Position numbers and translations under genes: made by a program. From contig BLAL01000075.1 of the NCBI GenBank assembly GCA_015698045.1, positions 558,001 to 622,000 of the forward strand: 64,000 nt of DNA, written 5' to 3'. Of the stretch, positions 10,897-22,524 are shown piece after piece (within the stretch, counting starts at the first letter, position 1; each line of letters begins with the position of its first letter). Source of the DNA: Rhizophagus clarus. Taxonomy: Eukaryota; Glomeromycota; Glomeromycetes; Glomerales; Glomeraceae. The notes under the pieces were generated by a model. The model saw only the letters and a program-made list of their open reading frames with translations. It was not told where the DNA came from and searched no databases.

Positions 10897-12645
10897 ATGA
10901 TTCCCAATTTTTTATATTCTATGTTTAAAGGGAGTTCTTCAAACAATAACAATAACTCAAATAACAACTCGAATAACGAAAATTCAAATAATCCCAACAG
11001 TAATTCCAATCCTGATAGTAACAATAACACTAATAATAATCCTGACGACGACATCATTGATGAAAATGAAATAGCTTCAAGAAGTATTCATGTAAGCAAT
11101 GATTCCCATTTTTCTCAACTAGAACAACAAATCGCTTCACAACTTCGTGAACAAAGTCAAGAACTTCTACAGCAGCAGCAACAGCAGCAACAGCAGCAGC
11201 AGCAGCAACAGCAACAGCAGCAGCAAGATGATGGTCAAAATTCAACTACTACACCAACTTCTACAAATCAAAGTGTCTTTATAGATAACTTTAGACTTGG
11301 TCAACCAGTATGCATTATGAGAGCGCCTGAAGATTCGAATTTTCCTTCCACTTCCGGAATACAACAATCTTCGGCAATGTTTTTACCACCAACTTATATT
11401 CAACCACGAATTGGTTCAGGATCAAATGAACCTATAGAAACCACAAAAGTTAAAGATGACAATTGCAGTGGAGTACTTGCTGATAAATATTCCCTTAACG
11501 TTATACCAGTTGAAGAAAATAATAATTTATTTATGAATAGAATTTCATATAATACCTATACTGATGCTTATTATGAAAATGGTGATTTATCTCATAAATA
11601 TTTAAAAAAATGGAAACAAGGTGCTTATCAATGTGATAATATTGAAATGAAGATTGAATATGATTGGATGAAAACTTACTTGGCAAGATCTCCTGCTGAG
11701 GATAAAATGAATGATGATGGTGAAATTTCTTGGAAATTTGATTATCGTAATGGAGGTTACTTGATTAATTCTCTTAAAATAAAATTATTATTTGGTACAT
11801 TTGATAATGAGGCGAGAGTACAGTGGTTTATTAAACCATTACCTACGATGAAAAATAAAGATCCATCTTGGAATTTAATCGAGTTCGACCCATACACAGA
11901 ACGTAGACATATAGTAAATGAGATTAAGGATCTTACTCAATTCATTAAAAATGAATACGGTTTTATATTAAAGGCTCATTTAAGTGGTGGTGAACAAGAT
12001 TATATTATATGGCAAAAAACTCAATTATTTAGACAAGATTGGAGTCATAAGTTAGCCAGGGATATGTTGGTTGTTGAAGACAGTGATACTTTTGGATTGG
12101 ATGTTAAAGTGGAATTAAGACCTGATATTATTGTCGATTCCCTACCAGAATTAACTGATGATGAATCGAATACTTCAAAAGAATCATTTGTTTTAAATGA
12201 TGAATCGACAAGCGATTTTGTTATCCACTATAAAGTTTCATCTGATGATAATAAAGACGATGAAAGTAACCTTTATGTTCACTCTAAGGTATTATCACGA
12301 AGATCAGATTATTTTAATGCCTTATTGGAATCGAAAATGATTGAATCACAAAATAAATCACTTACTTTAACCGACGAAGATATTACTTACGAATCGTTAG
12401 AAATAATTCTTAATTATTTATATAAGGGTGAACTTCCAAACATCAAGACTTTCGATGAATGGAAAACATTATTACGTTATGCTTCTAGATTTCTTGTACC
12501 TACTTTAGTTCAAAGATGTGAAAAGGCGTTAAAGGGTTTTTTAAATCACGATAATTTAAATGAAATTGAATCAATTGCTAATGAATATGGAGCCGAGCAA
12601 TTATTATTATGTTGTAAAAATTTTGAACCACCTAAGAGTAATTAG
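10897..12645 (+). CDS. PAW-BTB fusion protein (copy 2, full length)
   Basis: Single-exon 582-residue paralogue of the protein at 8247. It begins MIPNFLYSMFKGSSSNNNNN and has an Asn/Ser low-complexity head of about 50 residues that copy 1 has lost. The order then repeats: SIHVSNDSHF segment, about 20 glutamines (about 6 more than copy 1), a linker, the PAW-like domain (YLARS, ISWKFDY, VQWF, LFRQDW) at about 210-400 and BTB at about 440-550. The PAW and BTB parts differ from copy 1 by scattered substitutions, whereas the linker holds insertions such as DSNFPSTSGIQQS. This pattern suggests a recent duplication with selection on both domains. Cullin-3 adaptor function directed to mannosylated proteins is inferred from domain families only. 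Confidence 0.92.
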   Translation: MIPNFLYSMFKGSSSNNNNNSNNNSNNENSNNPNSNSNPDSNNNTNNNPDDDIIDENEIASRSIHVSNDSHFSQLEQQIASQLREQSQELLQQQQQQQQQQQQQQQQQQQDDGQNSTTTPTSTNQSVFIDNFRLGQPVCIMRAPEDSNFPSTSGIQQSSAMFLPPTYIQPRIGSGSNEPIETTKVKDDNCSGVLADKYSLNVIPVEENNNLFMNRISYNTYTDAYYENGDLSHKYLKKWKQGAYQCDNIEMKIEYDWMKTYLARSPAEDKMNDDGEISWKFDYRNGGYLINSLKIKLLFGTFDNEARVQWFIKPLPTMKNKDPSWNLIEFDPYTERRHIVNEIKDLTQFIKNEYGFILKAHLSGGEQDYIIWQKTQLFRQDWSHKLARDMLVVEDSDTFGLDVKVELRPDIIVDSLPELTDDESNTSKESFVLNDESTSDFVIHYKVSSDDNKDDESNLYVHSKVLSRRSDYFNALLESKMIESQNKSLTLTDEDITYESLEIILNYLYKGELPNIKTFDEWKTLLRYASRFLVPTLVQRCEKALKGFLNHDNLNEIESIANEYGAEQLLLCCKNFEPPKSN

Positions 12646-13321
12646 AAGAAAGAAAAAATTTTCATAATGAAATGATGAAATGATCTTGTCAAGAAGTTTA
12701 TGTAAATATGTTTTGTAAACAATCTATTCAATTTATCTTTTTTTTTTATGGCGAAGTTTGTATGAATGAACAATAACATATTTAAATGAAAATAAAAATG
12801 TGTTGAGTTTAATGAATGTTATATGTTGACATTATATAGTAAATATTATTATCATGAAGTGCCAAAGATACTATAAAAATTACCTATACTTAACAAAAAT
12901 TCTATAATAAACATGATAAATTTTAGATCGGTGTAAAATATAGTGCTTCAACTAATTTTTTTTTTTTTTTTTTTTGAGAAATCTCTGATTGCCGAAATAT
13001 ATTTATATTAAACAGTTATTGTTCAGACATTAGGAATAATGCGGCGACCAATAGAAATTAATGCCACTAATACTGACTTAAATATTGGATCAATATTGAA
13101 TTTCTTATAAAATACCAGTTATTAAAATCTCGCATATTCCTAATCGTTTGAACGATAATTTAATTTACTGCCAAGCAATTCGGATTTAATATAATAGTTA
13201 AATTATATTCAATTAACTAATAATATTCTTGAAGATATCTACGGCAATATCCAATTAAATCTGACAAGTCCAAAAATTATCGAACAAATTAAAGATTAAA
13301 GAATTTATAAAAATGATCAAA
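12646..13321. other. spacer between convergent BTB copy 2 and membrane-protein copy C
   Basis: It contains the BTB 3' flank up to about 12830 and a poly-T tract at 12957-12975. I see no gene. Confidence 0.5.
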
Positions 13322-14300
13322 TCAAATTAGGATGAGAATGTTATATCGACCAAATCTTTTTCCTAAATAATCCCTTAGCAAATGTATTCCATACATAATA
13401 AAAAAGATTAAAGTGGATCCAATAATTAATCCAATATACCATAAAGCTGATTTTATTCCTTTTGTAAAATCCATAAACTCATATACCCAATGTGAAGTTC
13501 TAAATGATTAAGATTTAAAATTAATTGATTAATTATGCAAAAAATTAATAATGTATGTACTTAACTTACACAGCATAATTTATATAAACGATAAAAGTAT
13601 ATAAGATTTGTATAGTAAGATTTAAAATAATAAAGGAAGCGGACATAATTTGACGATTTAAAAATACTTCTATTATAACAAATAAAGAGTTAAATCCATG
13701 CATTGATACAATTATCCACCATTCAAATGGATTTAATTCTTCATTGTATAAGAATAGCCAATAAAATAACGTTAATAATATTCTGTTAAAAAAGTATATA
13801 TATATATATATGTTTATTTAATATACTGATGAAATTTCTTAAAAAAAAGTAAATTTTTTTTTCTTACGGGAAATGGACAATCGTATGATAAAGTAACCAA
13901 AATAACCAATTTAATATATTTGGTTGATTTCGAAAAGAAGTTGATTCACAATTTTTAGTTACATAACGATAAGAACGGTAAAACGCTGTCTAATAAATAT
14001 AAAAATAATAGTAAAATAAAAACATAATATAAATGGAATTTACTTAATACATATTTATTATTCACCTACCGTAAAATAAGCGGTTAAACCTACATAACTA
14101 TAATTTGTAAAGAATTTAAAAAAATCATCTGGTCCATCGTATATTAAAGAACTTACAAATTGATCGATTAATATAATCCAAGTATATAATGAAATGATTC
14201 CTCTAATTATTAATAATATTTTTGGTGTCGTAAACCACGATGTTACTGATTTTTCTGCATTAAAATCATTATACCGAAAGAAATTTGTAAATTTTGACAT
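13322..14300 (-). CDS. multi-pass membrane protein, Rolling stone / FAR-17a-AIG1-like (copy C, inverted)
   Basis: Minus-strand paralogue of the gene at 6809. Exons 14300-14070, 13989-13868, 13782-13570 and 13499-13322 join to 247 residues. Exon 2 is 122 nt in both copies and all intron phases agree. Conserved text includes SVTSWF, LLIIRGII-LYTWIILI-QF, GLTAYFTTAFY, NWLFWLLYHTIVH, VSMHG and FMDFTKG. The start is the ATG at 14300 (MSKFTNFF), since the codon two before it is TTG. Copy C lacks four codons in exon 3 and ends ten codons earlier than copy A. It is convergent with BTB copy 2. Function unknown. Confidence 0.85.
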
Positions 14301-14477
14301 TATCAAATTGGTAAACTAACTAAGATATACATATGTACAGTTTTTTACTTCTTAATCGTATATTTATATCACTAAACCATATGATTTCACAATTATTTTC
14401 AAAATGGTAATTTCAAGAGATATTAATGCCAATCATTACCCCTTATATTATAAATTAAGAATGGCTCCACGCGATGG

Positions 14478-14562
14478 AAGATCAAAATCCCGACAGTGAT
14501 TTCGTTTGTCGGTCTCTTGATCGGGTGCCTTATTGGACCCTGTCGGGATCTTGTTTGTCGGT
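14478..14562. repeat. short inverted-repeat fragment related to the 59.6-kb element
   Basis: ATCAAAATCCCGACAG on the left faces CTGTCGGGATCTTG on the right, with two further TTTGTCGG words. The same CCCGACAG iterons build the termini of the element at 59588-59966. Confidence 0.55.
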
Positions 14563-14858
14563 TCTTAATTTGCTAGTATAAAACCCATAATTAAAGTATA
14601 TTAAAGAAAATAGACATTTTAATGTCTTTAAGCTCTACTCTTCTACCTGATAATATAACTCTATAATTAGAAAAAATGAACTAAGTTCCGCTGACATGTG
14701 CTCATGATTCTTACAAATAAAAAAGCAAAATAAAAAGGTAAGAAAGTATTTCCGAAGACAATTTTACTTTATTAACAAAGCACAATGGTGCCGGAATAGA
14801 ACCAAATGCTAGCTACACCGTATCTGTTAAATAAGTATTAGTTATTTGACGATATCGT

Positions 14859-14877
14859 CGAACTGCGAAGCAGTTCG
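14859..14877. other. perfect short hairpin
   Basis: CGAACTGC-GAA-GCAGTTCG forms an 8-bp stem with a 3-nt loop. No T-run follows directly, so it is not terminator-like. Confidence 0.5.
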
Positions 14878-17800
14878 GATTATATTTTAACCTTCCTATC
14901 AAATAACTGTGTTATCCTGCAGCCGCTGATGATCATGCTTATAAATACGATATTTAACTATTTCCAGTTTAACGCGACATGTGACACGTCCTTTTAACCT
15001 TTTTTAAACTATTATGATATTTATCAACAATAATTTTGCGATTGTAGTTTATTTATAGCTTAGTAAAAAAAATATCAGCAACTTGATATCTGAATTGATT
15101 GGCAGACATTAAGGAGGAATATTTTTCGTCTTCTCTATGATTGATGTTGTAAGAACGACGTGAAATATTGTCCGGATATCTAACCTTTCATTGGAATTTA
15201 TTGTCACCTCTAGCAATAACTAAACTTTGGAATATACTCTAGGATTTTATTGAAGAGACATACAAATGATAATAGTTGGACTTGTATGATGGATTAAATA
15301 TACTAAAGGGGGTATGAATGTAATTTAAGGAGTCACGTGATAGACACGGCTCAATTTTGGATTGAGCCAAAAGCGATGTATTCCATTTGATGGAATTAAT
15401 CATTATCTGACAAGGAATCGAAGACAGCATTATGAATAATTAATTCAAGACTTTTTGTCGGAATTCTAGAACTTTTTATGTCATTAATTCGATTATAAAT
15501 TGCAAAATCCTGACGTGTAATTTATTATTTTGAAGGTTCAAATCTTTCAAGCATTATATATTAGAAAATGTGAGTTATATAGAATATATACAAATAAATT
15601 GTATCGTAAATATAGTTGTATAAAAAAAATGTTACCTTTATTTCATTATGTAATGACGAGCATAACGTCGAACATATTAATTTCTCTCTTGAAATCATTA
15701 GACAATTTTTGTTCTCTACAGACCTATCAGTACTTCAGATGATTCCTATCTAAATGACTACTAAAATCATTTTATAATACCCACGTGACACTTATGTAAC
15801 TTTAATTTTGTTACTTCCCGTTTAAAAATGTGAAGAATTATCGTCATAAGATCAAAAGATTGAATTTTTTTTCTTCATAACCTTATAAACGCCCTGGAAA
15901 ACATCTATTTTTTATCTTCTTTCTTGACATGATAATTCGGGATTTTTTATCCTCTTCCCGTTTTTTTTTGTGAATTATACTCATATCTTATTGTTACATC
16001 TAATGTAATATTTTACTATCAAATGTCGTACCCATAGTATGTATGTAATTTTTCCCCGTTTTCTGTTGCTTCTTCTTAATTTAATTCTTATTATTTTCTT
16101 CTATAGCTTTTCTTTGTTTTCTCGTTATATTTCTTCTTCATTTTCTGAAATTCTCATACCATCTATTAATATTCCGCTAATCTCGTCGTTAATGTTGCGG
16201 TATGAAATTCGAAGTCGAAACTTCTAGCTAAATAAAATCCAAGATACCGATGATCTAATCGGTTATATGGTTTAAAGTCATGGTCAAAGGTATCTGATTA
16301 AGAATAATACTAGGCACTGATAATTATGCGCGTACAATAAATGATCGACGAAATTTATTACTTAAAAAATGAAACATTTGTATTCTTTGCATAACAGCAG
16401 AAAGTCGCATGCTTATGAACTCTATATTGAAATCAAAAAGAAAGTAATCGTTCTTCTAACTCAGTTAAAAAACGTTGTAGATGAAGGAATCCAGTCCAAC
16501 GTAGTTTGAACTTCCGTAAAACGAGAGATTAATTCCCTCTCCTCTTTTATGAGCGTCCCATGCAAAATAAGTCCACTGGTATTATATTATTTCTAGTACT
16601 GTTAAGGAAAAAAAAAAAAAAAGAATAAATTAAATAGTTTTAGTTACCGTTTAAATATTATAAATTACCTTATCTTGAATTACGATATTTAACTAATAAA
16701 GAGTGCATAATTATTAATACCTAGCTCTTGGAAATTTAACTGATACAAGCGCCATAAAAAATATATATATATAATCGGATTATATCCCATAACCTCTAAA
16801 TCTATCATATAAATAATTTCCATATTACGAACGATAAGTGTAATCTCGATCAATATCTTCATTCAATATGAAACCTCCAAAGAAATTCTTTTACGTTCCT
16901 AATAATATTACCGAAAACACTGTGAAGTAATCGTAATAATAATTACACCCATTTTTTTATAAACTTCAACGTAAAAGACACTTTATCATACAAGCTAAAA
17001 AAAAGAAAAGAAAATAGAATTAAAAGGTTAGATATTCCGGTATTAAAGAAAAAAAAATCATTTTATTATTAACTATAATTAATGAAATTTCATTTATCAA
17101 AGAAAATCTAACCCGGTAATTTATGCACGGAAAAAAAAAAAATTCCTTTATTTTTATTTTACAAAATACGTCTTTAATAGTATCACATTACACGGGTTCA
17201 CATTTATAATAAAAAGAACTTCTATTTTAATGTTATTTGTGATATTTTTCATTTGTCATCTTTAAAAATGCGTTAAATCGGCGATCGTATTCTTTATTAA
17301 CCGTCACATGAAACCTAAGTTGTCGATCGATTAGGTATAATGTCATGTACTGTGTCATGTACCTTATTGCGCGTTCTTTTTAAACGCGCTGATTTTTTTA
17401 AATTAGGAAATAAAATCAAATGATTTGTAGACACAACATATTTAATCAATAATACCCAAAAATAGTGATAAACTTTGGTACTTGTCTTCATTGTCAGCTA
17501 TTATAGCATTCGCACTTCCTTTTTAAATTGTAATTGAAGCTTCTCAGCCAAAATATTGCGTGCTATTAAAACTATTGACGGACAAACAATAGATTATGCA
17601 GTATGTCATAATGTGGGTCTAGACTTTCGTTCATTTTAAAATAGATAGATTACTAAAGCATTTATTGCCGTACCGATCGGATAAATCTTATTGGCTAATT
17701 TGATCGACAAATCATACAAATATTTCGTTATCAGTGATATTAGAAACAATAATTTTTTTTTCCCGGTGAAATTCATTATACAATATATTCATTATATATT

Positions 17801-18762
17801 AATTATACTGTTTATTAATTATATTGGTTGTCGTATAATTAATAAATATTAAGATTTTGAAAGAAAATGGCATATTTTATTTCTTATCCTAAAGGAAACT
17901 TAACTGAACTATGTAGTAAGATAATTAGTTAAATATTTTATAATAATAACTTTCTAATTACACAACATTTAATATAAAATTTTAATATATGCAGTTTCGG
18001 AATATTAACCAGTTTAGAAATTATTTGATTACTATAGTTTATAATTATTTACACTGTATATAACCAAAATTGGTTTCAATATAAATCATGAAAACAAATA
18101 GTAAAATTCGATTCAAAGAGTCTGACGCGAGAGAACGATAAACATAATGCATTTCTTTCCGCTTTTGGCAAGGTTAATAAGTTGGAGTGTCATAATTTAC
18201 TAATAATGTCTAGTGTGTGTTATTATTTGTCGTCACTTTTATTTAAAGTTATTAATGAATTGTGGGTATTGTGCCGTTTATACAACAAAGGAACTTCGTT
18301 CTAGACCACGGTATATGCGAGTTGATGCTCCATATTTATTTACAATCTGAAAAAAAAAAATTACGATCTGTAATCTAATCTAAATATAAAAGTTCAAAAA
18401 GTGGCGTATTTTTAGTTTAACATTACGTAAATGAACCTTTGGATCGGATAATTGAGGTGATTATTGTGATAACAATACTATTCTATAATATTGACCTGTC
18501 AATCTAAAATATTAACCTGTCAATCGTTTTCTGGAGATCAAAAAAAGAATATTTTTTGACGCGATCTCCGCCAAAAAAAATATTGAAATATTAAAGTTAT
18601 TATTCCATGATGTTGATGCACAAAAAAAAAACCAAAATTGTTCTTACCCACAGTTTTCGCTTAACTTGAAAACCTTTTTTTTTTCACATAAAAATATGTT
18701 CTCTTCATTTTTTCATTTTTCATATTTTATCATTTCCTCTTAATAAATAATAATCATTATAA

Positions 18763-20418
18763 ATGTTTACATTATCTGGTATTATAGACTTTAATTTTCA
18801 ACAAAATAAAATCCCTCACCAAGATAACAGTGAAAAATCTCTCTCAAAGACCCTTTTTCTACCAGAAGAATGTTTACAAGAAATTTTTTCATATTTTTCG
18901 GATGATGCTTCAACATTATCACAATGTTTATTGGTTAATAAATTTTGGTTTAAAAGTGCTGCTTCAATACTTTGGAAATCTCCTTTTGGTCAATTACAAA
19001 ATCCTTCAGCAAAATTAATTGAAACTTATATAAAATTTCTTGATATTCGCTCGAAAACCATCTTGTCTCAGATTGGAATCTCTTCTTCTTCATGTTCTTC
19101 TTTCTCTACACCTGAATTTATTTACGCACAATATGTGAAAACCCTTTGTTATAAAGGTTTATACGAGTCGGCTTGTACTTTTATTTTCGGTGATAATTGT
19201 GGTCCAAAAGATTTAGAAGGAGAAAAAAAATGTCTCACATTAGTTAGAGAGTTAAGCTTATTTCTTATTCGAAAATGTCCATCTATTTATATAATGTCTT
19301 ATGATACAGAGGAAATAGATTTTTATGTTCAAGATATATATTTATCATCATTAAATTTAATACCTGAAGTATGTCAATTATTTAAACGTGTAAGGAAATT
19401 AACCTGTGGTGGAAAGTATAAAAAAGGTTCCTTAATGAATGTGATGTCATCACACTGTAAGAATCTTATAACATTAGAATTGAACTTTTACGAATTTGAT
19501 ATGTATTTGGATGGTGATCGAAAAGAGCCTAGTTTAATGTCAACCCTTTTATTAGAACAAAAAGATTTACGTAATTTAATTATTAGAGGTCCTTTCCGTT
19601 TCTTACCAGATGTTCTCGCCCCAGTGGTATCTCAATCAAAATCTTTAAGTCTCATACATTTTGAGAGAGTTCATTTTAATAATTTATTACCTTTAGAATC
19701 TGTTGCTACTTGTAGAAATTTGGAAACCATGATTTTTATCGATTGTAAAAATCTTAATGATGAAACTTTGATTCCCTTGGCATCAACTTCTTTTCTTAGA
19801 TTAAAAAAATTAATTTTTAAGAATGCTCACCGGTCACGTTTGGATAATTTGGCGAGATTAATTCAAAAAACAAAAGGATCACTTCGAGAAATAAGATTTA
19901 GAAGACGTGAATTTAAAAATATGGTGATAAGTAACGTACCGGATATTCCGATTAATGTCACAAAAACCATTTCCACTTGTTGTCCTAATCTCATAATATT
20001 TGAAGGTCATTTAGAAAAAGAAACCATGCCTCATTTTCTTACTATGCTTAATACAACTTTTCTTGAAAAATTATTCATTTCATTGGAATTTAAGAAAAAT
20101 TTCGAATTTTTTAGATCTCAAGTAGCGTTTCAATTACCTGAAACTTTATATCATTTATCAATCTCTATTAAGGATCGATTCTCCGTAAAGGATTTAGAAC
20201 AATTTTTAGAATTATGTTCTGCTCCTTTAATAAGTTTACAATTTCCCCAATCTTCTTTTATCGATGATAATTATCTTGATGTAATTACGGATTTTGCTGA
20301 ACAAGTTGGAAGTTTAAAGAAAGTTATTTTTTCAAAAAATTCTTTGATCACTGAAAAAGGAATTCAAAAAGCTAGACAAACGATTTCTTTCGTGAAAAAA
20401 AATGGTGAAGAAGTATGA
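18763..20418 (+). CDS. F-box / leucine-rich-repeat protein
   Basis: Single-exon 551-residue protein. An F-box lies at about residues 31-75 (LPEECLQEIFSYFSDD, then QCLLVNKFW and ILWKSPF). The remainder has repeated LxxLxxLxF-like segments (for example NLETMIFIDCKNLND, LKKLIF, NLIIFEG, LEKLFI), typical of an irregular leucine-rich-repeat substrate domain. F-box proteins dock on SKP1 in SCF ubiquitin ligases, with the LRR part selecting the target. The substrate is unknown. AM fungi have large F-box/LRR families of this type. The ATG at 18763 follows an AT-rich TATA-like leader and no upstream in-frame ATG was seen. Confidence 0.88.
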   Translation: MFTLSGIIDFNFQQNKIPHQDNSEKSLSKTLFLPEECLQEIFSYFSDDASTLSQCLLVNKFWFKSAASILWKSPFGQLQNPSAKLIETYIKFLDIRSKTILSQIGISSSSCSSFSTPEFIYAQYVKTLCYKGLYESACTFIFGDNCGPKDLEGEKKCLTLVRELSLFLIRKCPSIYIMSYDTEEIDFYVQDIYLSSLNLIPEVCQLFKRVRKLTCGGKYKKGSLMNVMSSHCKNLITLELNFYEFDMYLDGDRKEPSLMSTLLLEQKDLRNLIIRGPFRFLPDVLAPVVSQSKSLSLIHFERVHFNNLLPLESVATCRNLETMIFIDCKNLNDETLIPLASTSFLRLKKLIFKNAHRSRLDNLARLIQKTKGSLREIRFRRREFKNMVISNVPDIPINVTKTISTCCPNLIIFEGHLEKETMPHFLTMLNTTFLEKLFISLEFKKNFEFFRSQVAFQLPETLYHLSISIKDRFSVKDLEQFLELCSAPLISLQFPQSSFIDDNYLDVITDFAEQVGSLKKVIFSKNSLITEKGIQKARQTISFVKKNGEEV

Positions 20419-21012
20419 AAATCATAATGATAGTGGAAAAAACGAGAGTGAATAGCATTATATTTAAATTTTCGTATGTTATCGTTATCTTAGATACTTT
20501 TTTTTTTCTTACGTTTAAATTTTGATTTAATATGATTAATAATTATTAATAATTTCAATCTACATTATATTATAATCGACAAACATTAACATGTAATATA
20601 ATATATGAATCTTTTTTTGAAATAATTAAGAAAATTAGATAGTTTAAACATTTAAGATTATGTTGTCATTTTTTATTATTTTTTATAAATAAAAGAATAA
20701 ATAACACTCTTTATACGATTCAGATTTTGGCGGAATAAACGTTATAATTTTAATTACGATGCTAACAAAGTATTGAAATCTGAAAGAAAATGGAGAAAAT
20801 GCTATTATAACTCTCGGTAGCTTCAAGCATCTCAGCAAAAAAAAAAATGGATAAATGTAATTGACGCAAATACGCGTCTATTAGAGAAATTTTTAAAACC
20901 ATTTTATTTATCAATTATCACTATATCACTCATTTCTAATAAAAACTTGGTTACACAAACAATACGAAATAATAACACCCGCAGTTATGCTTTTAATTCC
21001 CAAAAAGTCACA
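20419..21012. other. intergenic region
   Basis: It holds the 3' flank of the F-box gene and the promoter of the UEV gene. No other gene is visible. Confidence 0.5.
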
Positions 21013-22524
21013 ATGAATGCAGATCAATTGGCATATGATCATATTATAATAAGTCTCCAAGAAAAAATAAAATTGTTTTTTTCAACATTTATTTTCCTTA
21101 TGAGTATTGAAACCAAAACTTCGTTCGCTCGTACCACTGGCTCCGGCTCTAACCGTGAAGAAAATATTGACGATGAACGCAGTCCTGATGGAGAAAATAA
21201 GCCCAAACCACAGTTTAGGGATGAATGTTTTAGAAAGATGGATTTAATGATCGAATTGTTAGTGTTATTGTTTTTTTTTATAAATTAAAGGTTCTAAATA
21301 AAATAATAGATTCCTTTTTTTAAAAAATTAATAAAATATCTTGTTTTTATTAAATAAAGCACAAATCTTCGTAACCCAAATCATTGTCCGAATGGAGTTT
21401 ACGTTATGCCTTCTGCGGATAATTTTCATAGTAAGAGCATTGATAGTATATTTATAATTATATCTTTATCTTTTAAAAAAAATTAATTTATATATAATTT
21501 TTCTAATTTATTAGCTTGGTATGGAGTCTTATTTGTTCACAAAGGATACTATAAAAATGGAGTCTTCAAGTTTAAACTTGAAATACCTTCTGAATATCCT
21601 TTTCTAAGGACAAATTTCGATCATGTTTACGAGTTATAAACATTATTATTGTTCCTTAACACTTGTTTTTACTTACCCAGAACGTCCTCCTGCAGTGAAA
21701 TTTATCTTTAATTTAATAAATAATAATGATGGTTTATTTCATCCTCTAGTTGATCCAAATACTGGAAGTTTTTCTTTGTCTCAGCAATTTAAGGATTGGG
21801 CTCCACACAAATATTATATTTTCCATGTGCTACATTATATAAAAAAATCATTCAAGAAAGGCGTCTTGGATAATTTATTAGAAAAACATTGTCCGAACAA
21901 GCAAGCATTTACAGCGTGAGTATAACATAAAATGTTCTGCTTGATTTTAATACATTTTGTACATATATATTTACTATGATTTTATTGCTTTTGAAAAAAT
22001 ATCTCCTTCAGATATCATAACGAACCACGTAAATTTGCAGTATTGGCAAAACAATGTGCGGATTTATCAATTTCACAAACCGTTCTATATGACAATAACA
22101 TAGAAGCCAATCCTATCCAATTCTCGATCTTACCGGATGAAAAACTCGGTAATTATTTATTACAATTTACGTATAAATATTAGATGAGATGACGATATCA
22201 ATTCAGACCTGTTCCGAGATTAACTTTGAAGATATATATTTATTGCCAAATATTACTGCTGATCTTATATTTTTTTTTATAATTTTTTTATTTGAATATC
22301 AAAATATTAACATCATGTTAATCTATTTACAGAAGAATTGAAGGAATTTATCAAACCATCGGTAAATCTTATTAATTCTATAATTTTGCCACATATTTTA
22401 AATGAGATCTCATTAACAAAATGATGTTTATATTTTATAGACCCCCGAAAGAGAAAGACCACCTTATTCTTCTCGTAGAACTTATTCTGCATCTTCAACT
22501 ATAACTCCTTCTTCTTTGACATAG
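21013..22524 (+). CDS. AKTIP: AKTIP/FTS-like ubiquitin-conjugating-enzyme variant
   Basis: Seven exons: 21013-21257, 21360-21430, 21515-21593, 21673-21915, 22012-22148, 22333-22361, 22441-22524, giving 295 residues, close to human AKTIP (292). The core reads GVYVMPSADNFHTWYGVLF, then KNGVFKFKLEIPSDYPE-RPPAVKFIFN and FHPLVDPNTG, matching AKTIP/FTS. No Cys follows the HPLVDP segment where active E2s have it, so it is a catalytically dead UEV. AKTIP joins Hook proteins and FHIP to couple vesicles to dynein; the same role here is inference. Intron 3 (21594-21672) has AT-AC ends and U12-type signals. The start ATG at 21013 has A at -3; the next in-frame ATG, 21100, has poor context but would remove a hydrophobic stretch, so the start is uncertain. 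The tail is Ser/Pro-rich. Confidence 0.9.
21594..21672 (+). other. U12-type AT-AC intron
   Basis: The 5' end is ATATCCTTTT, the branch-site region is TTCCTTAAC at 21652-21660, and the 3' end is AC at 21671-21672, about 13 nt after the branch adenosine. Removing it joins GA and T to give S-D-Y-P-E-R-P-P, the usual UBC-fold YPxxxP segment. No GT-AG pair in this stretch restores the frame: without removal the frame meets a stop near 21637. Confidence 0.88.

Larger units (their letters stand above)
14301..18762. other. 4.4-kb gene-poor region
   Basis: I found no ORF with plausible coding character. Visible pieces are an inverted CCCGACAG motif pair (14478-14562), a perfect 8-bp-arm hairpin (14859-14877), CACGTG hexamers near 15340 and 15783, and several poly-A or poly-T tracts. 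It may contain regulatory or decayed repeat sequence. Confidence 0.5.

Noticed and set aside
15520-15560. GGTTCAAATC word resembling a tRNA T-loop
   Set aside because: No acceptor stem, anticodon arm or A box could be paired around it; no tRNA was supportable in the window.
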